Shown here piece by piece: positions 36,646-46,161 of a stretch of DNA of 64,000 bases. Under the pieces are notes generated by a model, which saw nothing but the letters and a program-made list of their open reading frames with translations, was not told the DNA's origin and made no database searches. Source of the DNA: Phytoamicus setariae (GTDB taxonomy: Bacteria; Pseudomonadota; Alphaproteobacteria; Rhizobiales; Rhizobiaceae); the NCBI RefSeq assembly GCF_016722925.1, contig NZ_JAEQNC010000007.1:248001-312000 (forward strand). Reading direction: 5' to 3'. The position numbers were made by a program, and so were the translations under genes. Every line of letters begins with the position of its first letter. The first letter of the stretch is position 1.

Positions 36646-36996
36646 ATGAAAAAGCTCGCACTCGGAGCGCTTGCCGCCGTTGTCGCAACTGTATCGCTGG
36701 CCACTGTCGCTCAGGCTGACACACGCGGTCGGAATGAAGAATGGCGCCACGGAGAGCGTCATAATAATGACCGGGGCGACCGTCGCTGGAATGACCGTCG
36801 CGGGCATGACCATCGTTGGAGCGAACGCCGCTGGCATCACAATGGATGGCGTGGCTACGGTTGGCGCCACGGCTACGCATATGGCCCGCGCGTCGTCATC
36901 GCCCCCGGCTATCGCGACTATTGCTTCGTGAAAAAAGTTCGTCGCTACGACGACTGGGGCAACATGTATATCAAGCGCATCCGCGTCTGCCGCTAA
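36646..36996 (+). CDS. Secreted His/Arg/Trp-rich small protein
   Basis: This 116-residue protein starts with a signal peptide ending in TVAQA-DT (about residue 24). The mature part to about residue 80 is a low-complexity stretch of His, Arg, Trp, Gly and Asp (RRWNDRRGHDHRW). It ends in an ordered tail, CFVKKVRRYDDWGNMYIKRI, with two Cys (one near the tail start, one at the C terminus region) that could form a disulfide. Such proteins are frequent in rhizobia and have unknown function; metal or polyanion binding is possible from the composition. A strong terminator follows. Confidence 0.75.
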   Translation: MKKLALGALAAVVATVSLATVAQADTRGRNEEWRHGERHNNDRGDRRWNDRRGHDHRWSERRWHHNGWRGYGWRHGYAYGPRVVIAPGYRDYCFVKKVRRYDDWGNMYIKRIRVCR

Positions 36997-37019
36997 CGCG
37001 CAACCCAGTAGATCGGAAT

Positions 37020-37047
37020 AAGGCCGCCCATCGAGGCGGCCTTCTTT
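37020..37047. terminator. Bidirectional rho-independent terminator
   Basis: A perfect 9-bp stem (AAGGCCGCC / GGCGGCCTT) with a 6-nt loop is followed by CTTTC on the plus strand and by ATTCC on the minus strand. It lies between the His-rich protein gene and the convergent lysine dehydrogenase gene. Confidence 0.75.
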
Positions 37048-37108
37048 CATTGCAATGCTGCGTTCCACTGGCCCGCATGGCGCGCCGGGCAGCTGTTTGG
37101 CCGAGGCC

Positions 37109-38212
37109 TTATTCGGCAGCCTTGGCCTTGGCAGAATCCATGTCGTAATAGTGGCCGAACCGGCTTCCCAAGAAACCGTCAAGGTCGATCTCTTCCTGAC
37201 GGATGAAACCCTTGGCAGGCAGATCGCCGTTGGCCAGCATGTCGAGCACTGCGCAAATGCTGCATGCTGTCGTGATCTGGATCGCGCTCATCAGCTTGCC
37301 GGCAACGACGCCGCTATAGACCTTGTTGGCGTAGCTTTCCTGAACGAGACGGCCGTTCTTCTGGCCGGAAACGGTAACGAAGATGATCACCACATCCTGC
37401 ATCGTCGACGGCAGGCTCTTCTCCAGAATGTCCTTCAGCACGTCGCGGCGATGACGAAGGCCGAGGTCATTGAGCAGCGCCTTCATGATAGCGGCGTGCC
37501 CCGGATATCGGACAGTCCGATAATTGAGCGTCCGAACCTTGCCCTTCAGCGTCTCGCACAGCGTGCCGAGACCGCCGGATGTGTTGAACGCCTCATAGCT
37601 CACGCCGTCCAGCGAGAATTCCTCGAGTTCCTCGAGCGCCGGGACCTCGATCAGCTTGCCTTCGACAATGGCTTCGCAGGGCTCGATATATTCGTTGATG
37701 ATGCCGTCCGTGCTCCAGGTCAGATTATAGTTCAACGCATTGGAGGGATATTGCGGCAGTGCGCCGACGCGAAGGCGGACGCTTTCGAGCGTGTCGAAGC
37801 CACTTGTGATGTGGTTGGCGACGATGGAGATGAACCCTGGCGCCAGGCCGCATTGCGGAATGAAGGCGGTTTTGGCTGTTGCGGCGATCTGCTTGACCCG
37901 ACGCGTCGATTCGACATCCTCGGTCAGATCCAGATAGTGGACGTCCGCTGCTGCTGCTGCCTCCGCAATCGCAATCGTCAACTGGAATGGCGCGGCGCTG
38001 AGGACCGCGAACTTGCCCTTGAGGAGATCGACCAGCGCGCCCTTGTCGGCGATGTCGATCTGAACTGTCGCAACACTGGGGTGAACGTCGATCTGGGCCA
38101 GTTGCTCTTTGCTCAAATCGGTGACCGTGACGTGATAGTCGCCGGAATTAGCCAGCAACCTAGCAATCGTCGAACCGATTTTGCCCGCGCCGATGACAAC
38201 AACACTTTTCAT
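37109..38212 (-). CDS. Lysine 6-dehydrogenase / saccharopine dehydrogenase-family enzyme
   Basis: This 367-residue enzyme has an N-terminal NAD-binding Rossmann fold (VVVIGAGKIGSTIARLLAN) and the saccharopine dehydrogenase C-terminal domain. IPQCGLAPGFISIVA, RVGALPQYPSNALNYNLTWS and YEAFNTSGGLGTL fit the lysine 6-dehydrogenase group, which oxidises the epsilon-amino group of L-lysine to a semialdehyde that closes to piperideine-6-carboxylate. The ATG at 38212 follows GGGGAGAG; the frame extends upstream over the Lrp gene in antisense and is rejected there. It is divergent from an Lrp-family gene. Confidence 0.8.
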   Translation of the reverse strand: MKSVVVIGAGKIGSTIARLLANSGDYHVTVTDLSKEQLAQIDVHPSVATVQIDIADKGALVDLLKGKFAVLSAAPFQLTIAIAEAAAAADVHYLDLTEDVESTRRVKQIAATAKTAFIPQCGLAPGFISIVANHITSGFDTLESVRLRVGALPQYPSNALNYNLTWSTDGIINEYIEPCEAIVEGKLIEVPALEELEEFSLDGVSYEAFNTSGGLGTLCETLKGKVRTLNYRTVRYPGHAAIMKALLNDLGLRHRRDVLKDILEKSLPSTMQDVVIIFVTVSGQKNGRLVQESYANKVYSGVVAGKLMSAIQITTACSICAVLDMLANGDLPAKGFIRQEEIDLDGFLGSRFGHYYDMDSAKAKAAE

Positions 38213-38333
38213 AATTCTCTCCCCAAATATGCGAATGGTTGCCAATGGTGATGCGAAACGTGGTTGAATCAAAGCTGCGAATTGGATATTTTGCCGGTCT
38301 AAATCATCACTTTCGCCGATGGAATTGTGCAAA

Positions 38334-38768
38334 ATGACGTTATCGAAGGTCGATAAGCATCTACTCTTTATACTCGCCGAAAATTCCCGTCTGACGACCG
38401 CAACGATCGCGCGGCAACTCGGGCTGTCCCGTACCACGGTACAGGCAAAGATTGAGAAGCTGGAGCGCGACGGCGTCATCACCGGCTACGGGGTGAGATT
38501 GTCGGACAGTTTCGAGGGAGACTTGGTCAAGGCGCATGTGATGATCACCCTGGCACCGAAGGCGCTCGGGCGGGTCACCACAGCGCTGAATGCGATTCGC
38601 GAGGTCAGAACGGTGCATTCCGTCAGCGGCACGTTCGACCTGATCGCGATCGTGGCGGCAGATTCGATCTCGGCCCTTGACGTGATCATCGATGCGATCG
38701 GCGGCATCGACGGCGTCGAACGGACTTTGTCGTCAATCATATTATCCACACGCATTTCGCGGGAGTAG
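38334..38768 (+). CDS. Lrp/AsnC-family transcriptional regulator
   Basis: This 144-residue regulator has an N-terminal helix-turn-helix (ATIARQLGLSRTTVQAKIEK) and a C-terminal RAM effector domain (VHSVSGTFDLIAIVAADSIS). Members sense amino acids. It is divergent from the lysine dehydrogenase gene (121 bp between) and lies upstream of the D-amino-acid transaminase operon, so either or both may be its targets. An ATG at 38319 is also possible; neither has a clear ribosome site, and 38334 gives the usual family N terminus. Confidence 0.87.
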   Translation: MTLSKVDKHLLFILAENSRLTTATIARQLGLSRTTVQAKIEKLERDGVITGYGVRLSDSFEGDLVKAHVMITLAPKALGRVTTALNAIREVRTVHSVSGTFDLIAIVAADSISALDVIIDAIGGIDGVERTLSSIILSTRISRE

Positions 38769-38849
38769 CGGCGGGGCTTGCAACCGACCGCCCCCGGACT
38801 ATCGCCTGCGGACAGCCGATCCCGACCATTCGTCCTCATACATGCGCAG

Positions 38850-38870
38850 CTTATGCAAATTTTGCATAAG
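38850..38870. promoter_or_regulatory. Perfect 21-bp palindrome upstream of the transaminase operon
   Basis: Two exact 10-base arms, CTTATGCAAA and TTTGCATAAG, flank a single central T. The site lies 78 bp before the GTG of the transaminase gene and 82 bp after the Lrp-family gene. Symmetric AT-rich sites of this kind suit Lrp/AsnC dimers. No second complete copy was seen in the window; a partial TTGCAAAA follows at 38873. Confidence 0.65.
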
Positions 38871-38947
38871 GCTTGCAAAACAATGCATTGGTCAGCGTGC
38901 GATATTTTGCCTAGCGTTTGGCATACATACAATCGCGAGGCATTTTT

Positions 38948-39811
38948 GTGGGCAGGACTGTATATGTAAACGGATCGTTCGTGGCGGAGGAAGACGCCCG
39001 GATCTCGATATTCGACCGAGGCTTTCTCTTCGCCGACGGCATTTACGAAGTCACTGCGGTGATCGATGGCCGGCTGGTCGATAACGATCTTCACCTTGCA
39101 CGGCTCGAGCGCTCCTTGCGTGAAATTGGCATACCAATGCCCGTCGCAAAAGAGCGGATACTGGAAATTCAGGCCGAACTGGTCCGCCGCAACGTCCTGC
39201 GCGAAGGCGTCGTCTATCTTCAGGTGACGCGTGGAGTCGCCGACCGCGATTTCAACTACGCCGAATCGATGGAGCCGTGCCTGGTCGGCTTCACCCAGGA
39301 AAAGAAGCTAGTCGATACGGCCGCCGGCCGCGACGGCGTCGCCGTCGATGTCGCCGACGATCCCCGTTGGGCGCGGCGCGACATCAAGACGGTCATGCTG
39401 CTCGGCCAGGTGCTCGCCAAGAAGAACGCAAAGAACAACGGTTTCCACGAGGTCTGGTTCGTCGAGGACGGCTATGTGACCGAAGGTGCCTCGTCGACGG
39501 CCTTTATCGTCAACGACCAGGGCACCATCATCACCAGGCCGAATTCGCACGCGGTACTGCCCGGCTGCACGCGGCGCGCGCTGCGCAAGATCGCGGAAGA
39601 CGAAGGTGTGAAGATCGAGGAACGCACCTTCACCATCGAAGAGGCTTATACGGCCAAGGAAGCATTCCTGACCAGCGCGTCAAGCCTCGTCACCCCGATT
39701 ATCAAGATTGCCGAACGCACGATCGCCGAGGGAACCCCCGGCCCGATCACGCGTCGCCTGCAAGCCATCTATCTGGATCTGGCGCGGACGCAGTCCGAAC
39801 CGATCCTGTAG
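38948..39811 (+). CDS. D-amino-acid transaminase
   Basis: This 287-residue fold-type IV PLP transaminase has the Bacillus D-amino-acid transaminase length. It shows YVNGSFVAEEDARISIFDRG and the cofactor lysine in RRDIKTVMLL (Lys147). The segment FVEDGYVTEGASSTAFIV carries the conserved Glu and the strand against the cofactor. It interconverts D-amino acids and 2-oxoacids. The GTG at 38948 follows GCGAGGCATTTTT; a TTG ten codons earlier is not supported. Genes for an amino-acid importer, a DmpA-type peptidase and an amidase follow in the same direction, pointing to uptake and breakdown of D-amino-acid compounds. Confidence 0.87.
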   Translation: MGRTVYVNGSFVAEEDARISIFDRGFLFADGIYEVTAVIDGRLVDNDLHLARLERSLREIGIPMPVAKERILEIQAELVRRNVLREGVVYLQVTRGVADRDFNYAESMEPCLVGFTQEKKLVDTAAGRDGVAVDVADDPRWARRDIKTVMLLGQVLAKKNAKNNGFHEVWFVEDGYVTEGASSTAFIVNDQGTIITRPNSHAVLPGCTRRALRKIAEDEGVKIEERTFTIEEAYTAKEAFLTSASSLVTPIIKIAERTIAEGTPGPITRRLQAIYLDLARTQSEPIL

Positions 39812-39849
39812 AAATACTGTATCTCCAACGACAACAAAGGAAGGGAACC

Positions 39850-40713
39850 ATGAAAATTTCAAGCATCCTCAGCAACACGACCCGGGCCGCCTTGATGGCG
39901 ACCGCACTCGTCACCGCCACCGCTAGCGCCGCGGCTGCTGCCGAAGGCTACGGCGATTGCCCGCTGACCGGCACCAAGGGCAGCGCATCGATCACGCCGG
40001 CCGTACCGGGCCAGTTCACCGTGATCATCAACCTGCCGGCTGTAGGCCAGTTCAACGGCGACACACCCGAGACGATCAAGAGCGGCTATGAATTCTGCAT
40101 GGCCGTCAACATTGCCCACCGCCTCGGCCTGGAAAAGGTCAAGCTGGTCAATGCCTCGTTCGATTCGATCGTCGCCGGCCAGAACAAGAACTTCGATATC
40201 GCTCTGGCGCTGATTTCGGTGACCGAGCCGCGCAAGAAGGTTGTTGATTTCTCCACGCCTTACGCAACGTCCGACTACGGTGTCGCTGCCAAGGCCGGTT
40301 CGACCGTGAACGAAGAGTCGGTCAAGACCAGCCATGTCGGTGCTCAGGCCGGTACGACGTTGGTTCCTTTCCTTCAGGAGACGCTGAAGGTCGAGAATGT
40401 CGACGTGTTCGATGACACGGCGTCCATGTTCACGGCGGCTGCCGCCGGCAAGGTCGATGCTGTCATGACCGATCTCGGCATCGTTCTCGGCCAGGTCGCC
40501 AATTCCAATGGCAAGCTTGTCACGATCGGAAAGTATTCGACCGGCGGCGAGATGGCCGGCATCTACCAGAAGGGTTATACCAACGGCGCGGCGATTGACA
40601 AGATCATCGCAGACCTTAAAGCAGACGGCACTCTGAAAACCCTTGAAAAGGCTTACCTGCTCGAGTCCTTCGGCGGGGTATCTCCTGACGACATTCCGGC
40701 CTGGAAGCAGTAA
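39850..40713 (+). CDS. Amino-acid ABC transporter periplasmic binding protein
   Basis: This 287-residue family 3 receptor has a signal peptide (cleavage near ASAAAAA-EG, about residue 31). The amino-acid binding fold shows SGYEFCMAVNIAHRLGL, VAGQNKNFDIALALISVTEP and the hinge segment VDFSTPYATSDYGVA. The mature N terminus carries Cys-Pro-Leu, and a further Cys lies in the first lobe, so a disulfide is possible. It starts 38 bp after the transaminase stop with AAGGGAACC before the ATG. Ligand unknown; context suggests D-amino acids or their amides. Confidence 0.88.
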   Translation: MKISSILSNTTRAALMATALVTATASAAAAAEGYGDCPLTGTKGSASITPAVPGQFTVIINLPAVGQFNGDTPETIKSGYEFCMAVNIAHRLGLEKVKLVNASFDSIVAGQNKNFDIALALISVTEPRKKVVDFSTPYATSDYGVAAKAGSTVNEESVKTSHVGAQAGTTLVPFLQETLKVENVDVFDDTASMFTAAAAGKVDAVMTDLGIVLGQVANSNGKLVTIGKYSTGGEMAGIYQKGYTNGAAIDKIIADLKADGTLKTLEKAYLLESFGGVSPDDIPAWKQ

Positions 40714-40731
40714 GCCAAGGATAGAACCCGT

Positions 40732-41841
40732 ATGTCCACACCGGCTTTCCAAGCCCGGGAAGAGCGCGCCAACAGCTGGCGCGCTCGCAACCAGGTCCGA
40801 ACCCACGGCAACCGCGCCTTCGGCGTCTTGCTCTTCTCCCTCCTCACCCTCGTTGCCGTGGCCTATACGGTTCACTACATCCGTAATTTCGTGCTGGCGG
40901 AAGGCTGGTCGACAGTTCCGGTGACGCTGGTTGCGCTCTTGTCCGCCCTGTTGCCGCTCTTGGTCGTGGCGATGGCGTGGCGCGCGGTCTCATGGTCCTC
41001 GCAGGCTGGCAAAGTGTCCGATATCTATCTCGGACGCGAACTCGGCTCCAAATCTTCTGACACCTCGTGGAAGGCCCTTGCCTATGCCACCGCGCTGCTG
41101 ATCATCAGCGCCAGCGCCTGGTTTCTCGTCGTCAACGATGCTGCCGTCAGCCGCACGTTCTTCGACATGGAGCTGATCGTCAGCTCGTCAGGCACCATTC
41201 TCAAGGCATTCGGCACCAACGTCTTCATCTTCTTCGTCGCCGGCATCCTGATTCTTGTCTGGGCGCTCGTTGTCGCCATCGCGCGCACGCTGCCCGGCGA
41301 AGCCGGCAAGCCGATCCGCACCATCGCGATCATCTATGCCGACCTCTTCCGCGGCCTTCCGGCGATCATCACCATCTATCTGATCGGCTTCGGCCTGCCG
41401 CTGACCGGGCTTCCCTTTCTCAGCGATCTTTCCTCCAATGCCTATGCCATCATCGCGCTGACCCTGACCTATGGCGCTTATACGTCAGAGGTCTATCGCG
41501 CCGGCATCGAAAGCATCCATCCGAGCCAGATCGCCGCAGCGCGCTCGCTCGGTCTCTCCTACTTCAAGACGATGCGCTACGTCATCGTTCCTCAGGCGAT
41601 ACGAGGCATCATTCCGCCGCTGATGAACAACTGTATCAGCCTGCAGAAAGACACGGCGCTCGTCGCCATCATCGGCACGATCGACGCCTTCAACCAGTCG
41701 AAGATCATTGCCAGCAACAACTTCAATCTTTCCGCGGTCACCACAGTCGCGATCCTCTTCATCCTGATCACCATTCCGCAGGCCCGTTTCGTCGACAGGC
41801 TGATCGATCGGGACCGCAGGAAGATGCGATCGGGCATGTGA
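40732..41841 (+). CDS. Amino-acid ABC transporter permease with an N-terminal extension
   Basis: This 369-residue His/Glu/Gln/Arg/opine-type permease has an N-terminal extra region (about 1-140) with up to three additional helices before the usual five-helix core. The coupling loop reads IHPSQIAAARSLGLSYFKTM. Only one permease gene is present, where most systems have two, so it should act as a homodimer, as is known for some members. It lies 18 bp after the binding-protein gene. Confidence 0.88.
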   Translation: MSTPAFQAREERANSWRARNQVRTHGNRAFGVLLFSLLTLVAVAYTVHYIRNFVLAEGWSTVPVTLVALLSALLPLLVVAMAWRAVSWSSQAGKVSDIYLGRELGSKSSDTSWKALAYATALLIISASAWFLVVNDAAVSRTFFDMELIVSSSGTILKAFGTNVFIFFVAGILILVWALVVAIARTLPGEAGKPIRTIAIIYADLFRGLPAIITIYLIGFGLPLTGLPFLSDLSSNAYAIIALTLTYGAYTSEVYRAGIESIHPSQIAAARSLGLSYFKTMRYVIVPQAIRGIIPPLMNNCISLQKDTALVAIIGTIDAFNQSKIIASNNFNLSAVTTVAILFILITIPQARFVDRLIDRDRRKMRSGM

Positions 41842-41866
41842 ACCGGGCACGGAAGGGAGCAAGACA

Positions 41867-42610
<744 letters not shown>

Positions 42611-42629
42611 AGCAAGAAGGACAGAACCG

Positions 42630-43661
42630 GTGACCAATACGGCGCGGGAATTCGGCATCGTCTGCGGGATAATGCCGACAGGCGAGAAAAACGCGATCAC
42701 GGATGTTCCCGGCGTGCGTGTGGGCCACCACACGCTCAGATCCGGCGATATCAATACGGGGGTGACGGCGATCATCCCCCATTCCGGCAATATCTACCGG
42801 CGTAAGGTTCTCGCTGCCAGCGATGTCATCAACGGCTTCGGCAAGAGCACCGGTCTCGTCCAGATCAATGAACTCGGCACCTTGGAAACGCCCATCGTGC
42901 TGAGCAACACTTTTGCCGTCGGAACATGCGCCAATGCGCTGATCTGCGAGGCGATTGCCCACAACCCTGACATCGGCAGGCAAACCGCAACGGTCAATCC
43001 CGTTGTCGGCGAATGCAATGACGGTCCGCTCAACGATATCCAGGCGATGGCAGTGACCGAGGAACATGTACGGCTGGCGTTGGGGTCCGCCGGCCATGGC
43101 ATGGAGCAAGGCAATGTTGGCGCCGGCACCGGCATGAGCTGCTTCGGCTTCAAGGGCGGCATCGGCACCTCGTCGCGAAAGATGGAGCTCAATGGCACCG
43201 AGCATCATCTCGGCGTGCTCGTTCTTTCCAATTTTGGCAGGGCGGGAGACCTTATGTTGCCGGATGGCCGACGCCCTCACCCGAAGGCGAAACAGCAGGC
43301 GGAAAAGGGATCGGTCATCATCGTTCTGGCGACGGATATCCCGATGGAGCATCGCCAGCTGCAGCGCGTCAGCCGTCGCTGCGGCGCAGGGCTTGCCCGT
43401 CTCGGCGCGTTCTGGGGCCATGGAAGCGGCGACATCACTATCGGTTTCAGCACCGGCGTGACGTTCGATCACGACGAGCCGGCCGATTTCGTCGCAATGC
43501 AGGCGCTCAACGAAAACCGCATCGACGACCTCTTCCGCGCCGCCACAGAAGCCACCCAGGAAGCCGTTCTGAATTCCCTCTGTGCTGCCGAGGCCATGAC
43601 CGGCCGCAGCGGTCACAAACGCCTCTCGCTCGCCGATTGGCTGCGGCAGGCTGGAAACTGA
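42630..43661 (+). CDS. P1-family (DmpA/BapA-type) aminopeptidase
   Basis: This 343-residue protein belongs to the self-processing P1 peptidases, which include the D-aminopeptidase/esterase DmpA and beta-peptidyl aminopeptidases. It shows ITDVPGVRVGHHT, NVGAGTGMSCFGFKGGIGTS and, at EKGSVIIVLATD, the Gly227-Ser228 pair where self-cleavage frees the Ser nucleophile. These enzymes release N-terminal D-, L- or beta-amino acids from small peptides and amides. No signal peptide is present, so it acts on imported peptides. The start is GTG at 42630 behind AAGAAGGACAG. It lies between the importer ATPase and the amidase. Confidence 0.87.
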   Translation: MTNTAREFGIVCGIMPTGEKNAITDVPGVRVGHHTLRSGDINTGVTAIIPHSGNIYRRKVLAASDVINGFGKSTGLVQINELGTLETPIVLSNTFAVGTCANALICEAIAHNPDIGRQTATVNPVVGECNDGPLNDIQAMAVTEEHVRLALGSAGHGMEQGNVGAGTGMSCFGFKGGIGTSSRKMELNGTEHHLGVLVLSNFGRAGDLMLPDGRRPHPKAKQQAEKGSVIIVLATDIPMEHRQLQRVSRRCGAGLARLGAFWGHGSGDITIGFSTGVTFDHDEPADFVAMQALNENRIDDLFRAATEATQEAVLNSLCAAEAMTGRSGHKRLSLADWLRQAGN

Positions 43662-43663
43662 CG

Positions 43664-45013
43664 ATGCCAGCGGTCAATTGGCATGCGCTCAGCCTGGCCG
43701 AGGTTTCCGGACGTCTCGGGTCAGGCAGTCTCACCTCGGTCGCGCTGACGCAGCACATGCTGGCGCGCATCGAGCAGCTCAATCCCACGCTGAATGCCTT
43801 CCTCACCGTCACCCGCGATGTCGCGCTTGCCGCCGCCGAAGCCGCCGACCGCGACCGGTCGCGGGGACGTTATCTGGGCCCCCTCCATGGAATACCTGTT
43901 GCCATAAAGGACAACATTGCCATGGCTGGTATCCGCATGACCTGCGGCTCCAGGCTCTATGCCGATCATATCCCGGAGCGGGACGCTGATGTCGTCCGGC
44001 GGCTTCGGGATACGGGAGCAGTTATCCTTGGCAAGCTGGGCATGCATGAACTGGCCTACGGTACGACGAGCGACAACCCGTTCTTTGGAACCATCCTCAA
44101 CCCGCGCGACCACACGCTGGATGCCGGTGGTTCAAGCGGCGGCTCGGCATCGGCTGTCGCCGGACAACTGGCATTTGCGGCTGTTGGCACCGATACCGCC
44201 TGTTCGATCCGCTTTCCGGCCCATTGCTGCGGGATCGCCGGGTTCAAGCCGAGCTTCGGTGCGATCTCCACGCAAGGCGTCGTGCCGCTCGTGCGGTCGC
44301 TCGATCATGTGGGTACGCTGACCCGCACAGCCGAAGACGCTTCCCTGGCTTTTGCAGCGATTACCGGCGTCAGCTCACCCACAGCCCTACCCGTCGCAGA
44401 CAAAGACAGGCTGGAAAATCTGCGGGTCGGCGTTGTCAGACGCTTCTTCTTCGATGGCGATGCGGAAATCCGTGCAACCATCGAAGAAAGCCTGCAACGG
44501 CTGCAAAGGCGAGGTGCCGAACTGGTCGAACTGGATTTTGCCGGCATCGACGAAAGCGTTGAAATCACCGGCCGCCTTTTCCGCGAAGCATACGAAGAGT
44601 TTGCGCACGACCTTTCTGCGCGCAACAACTGCTTCAGCGCCAGCGCCCGCGAGAAGTTTACGCGCAAATCCCGGATCAGCGTGGCTGATTACGAGAATGC
44701 CAAACGCCGCCACAGCGCCTTCTCGGGCAAGATGGATGCCCTGATGCAACAGTGCGACGTGCTGCTGGCGCCTGCGGCGACAATCATGCCGGCGCGGCTC
44801 GGGCAGTGGCACGACGACTACGATCTGCACGCGTCAAAGAACGCCACCGTCTTCAACCTCGCAGGCCAGCCCTCGATCACGATACCGGTCCAGTCTTCGT
44901 CCGGCGGGCAACCGGTCGGACTGATGATCAACGGTCGCCGCGGCTGCGATCTGGAGATGCTAAACATGACGATGTTGATCGAGCGGCAGCTTAACGATCC
45001 GCCTGCCGCCTAG
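43664..45013 (+). CDS. Amidase signature-family hydrolase
   Basis: This 449-residue enzyme has the Ser-Ser-Lys triad of the family: Lys82 in AIKDNIAMAG, the cis-Ser in DAGGSSGGSAS (about 157), and the nucleophile Ser181 in GTDTACSIRFPA. In the last motif Ala-Cys replaces the more usual Gly-Gly. It hydrolyses amides to acids and ammonia. The start lies 2 bp after the peptidase stop. With the peptidase and transaminase it could release and deaminate amino acids from amides or short peptides. Its TAG stop overlaps the stop of the convergent LysR gene. Confidence 0.87.
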   Translation: MPAVNWHALSLAEVSGRLGSGSLTSVALTQHMLARIEQLNPTLNAFLTVTRDVALAAAEAADRDRSRGRYLGPLHGIPVAIKDNIAMAGIRMTCGSRLYADHIPERDADVVRRLRDTGAVILGKLGMHELAYGTTSDNPFFGTILNPRDHTLDAGGSSGGSASAVAGQLAFAAVGTDTACSIRFPAHCCGIAGFKPSFGAISTQGVVPLVRSLDHVGTLTRTAEDASLAFAAITGVSSPTALPVADKDRLENLRVGVVRRFFFDGDAEIRATIEESLQRLQRRGAELVELDFAGIDESVEITGRLFREAYEEFAHDLSARNNCFSASAREKFTRKSRISVADYENAKRRHSAFSGKMDALMQQCDVLLAPAATIMPARLGQWHDDYDLHASKNATVFNLAGQPSITIPVQSSSGGQPVGLMINGRRGCDLEMLNMTMLIERQLNDPPAA

Positions 45014-45918
45014 GCGGTCAGTCCCTTTTCCATGCCGCGCCACAACCGTTCGACGATCGGACGCGATGACGCGGCGTGCCGGTAGATGCGAATTTCGACA
45101 TCGATATTCCATTTGGCATCATGGCTGGCCGGTGCAAGGCGCCCTTCCCTGATATCCTGTTCGACCAGCTTTTCGGGAAGCCAGGCCACGCCCCAGCCTG
45201 CCAGCGTCATCGCTTTCAGACCGACGGAGATGGTGTTTTCATGCACGACGCGCCGGGTGAAAGCCTGCTCGGCCGCAAACAGTTTTCCCAGCGCGACACC
45301 AAAAAACGAGAAGTCGCCGTAACTCAGGTAGGGAACGTCCTTGCCGACGGCGATGCAGCGGTCAAGCAGCGGTCCCTCCGGCTCCGGACACGAGACGGGC
45401 AACAGCGTTTCCCTGCCCAGCACCAGATAGGGAAAACGAGTGCCGTCCAGCCAGAATGGCACGTGATGATGCGCGTAGCTGAGGAAAAAATCGACCTCGC
45501 CATCGACCAGCATGGCGACATTGTCCTCGATGCCACCCCTGTCTGCCGCCACCTTGGAACTGATCGCACCGACCGTGCGTTCGAGGTTCTTCAGCCATTC
45601 GGGAAAGAAGGTCACGGTCAGCGTCTGCAGCGCGGCAAATGTGACGGTGTCGGTGTTGGCACTTTTCGGCCGCAGACTGTCGCGTGTGCTGTAGAAGTTG
45701 CGAATGGACTCCTGCGCAGATGGCAGGAATGCCTTGCCTTCCTTCGTCAACTCGGCCGGAAATGTCGCCCGGTTGACGAGGATGACGCCGAGCCAGTTTT
45801 CGAGCTGCTTGATGCGGCGACTGAAGGCCGATTGGGTGATGCTGCGTTCCTGCGCTGCCCGAGAAAAACTCAGGCTAGAAGCCAAGGCAACAAAATCTTC
45901 AAGCCATTTCAGCTCCAA
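45010..45918 (-). CDS. LysR-family transcriptional regulator
   Basis: This 302-residue LysR protein begins, if TTG at 45918 is used, with MELKWLEDFVALASSLSFSR, a standard LysR start; GGGGGGAG stands 7 nt before it. The helix-turn-helix is AAQERSITQSAFSRRIKQLE. The effector domain shows VDFFLSYAHHHVPFWLDG and a C-terminal GWGVAWLPEKLV. It is convergent with the amidase gene and shares the CTAG of the stop. Its target may be the transaminase/importer operon, but it does not lie divergent from it, so this is uncertain. Confidence 0.82.
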   Translation of the reverse strand: MELKWLEDFVALASSLSFSRAAQERSITQSAFSRRIKQLENWLGVILVNRATFPAELTKEGKAFLPSAQESIRNFYSTRDSLRPKSANTDTVTFAALQTLTVTFFPEWLKNLERTVGAISSKVAADRGGIEDNVAMLVDGEVDFFLSYAHHHVPFWLDGTRFPYLVLGRETLLPVSCPEPEGPLLDRCIAVGKDVPYLSYGDFSFFGVALGKLFAAEQAFTRRVVHENTISVGLKAMTLAGWGVAWLPEKLVEQDIREGRLAPASHDAKWNIDVEIRIYRHAASSRPIVERLWRGMEKGLTA

Positions 45919-46092
45919 ATCAACACTCCCCCCGCTACCGCCACAAGCATAAGGCCTGAGCTGGCCGGCTCCAATCGGAATCATCAGGCAACGGGGAATT
46001 TTGCTCAAAATCAAAGTCTTGGGCATGCTGTGTTGAGATATTGCGCAAGCTTGAGACGTCAAAACACGGACGGAAGCGTCCGGAATGAAATT

Positions 46093-46118
46093 CGGCGCGC
46101 CTGAGATGTGGCGCGCCG
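46093..46118. terminator. GC hairpin after the aldehyde dehydrogenase gene
   Basis: A perfect 9-bp stem (CGGCGCGCC / GGCGCGCCG) with an 8-nt loop lies 44 bp beyond the dehydrogenase stop. The minus-strand flank GAATTTC has only a weak T run. Confidence 0.5.
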
Positions 46119-46161
46119 TTCGATATTCAAAGGCGTCAAACTTTCCGCCGGGGCGGAAACA

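Noticed and set aside
39277-39849. An N-terminal extension of the amino-acid binding protein reaching back into the transaminase gene.
   Set aside because: The signal peptide and ribosome site fix the start at 39850; the extension is the out-of-frame shadow of the transaminase.
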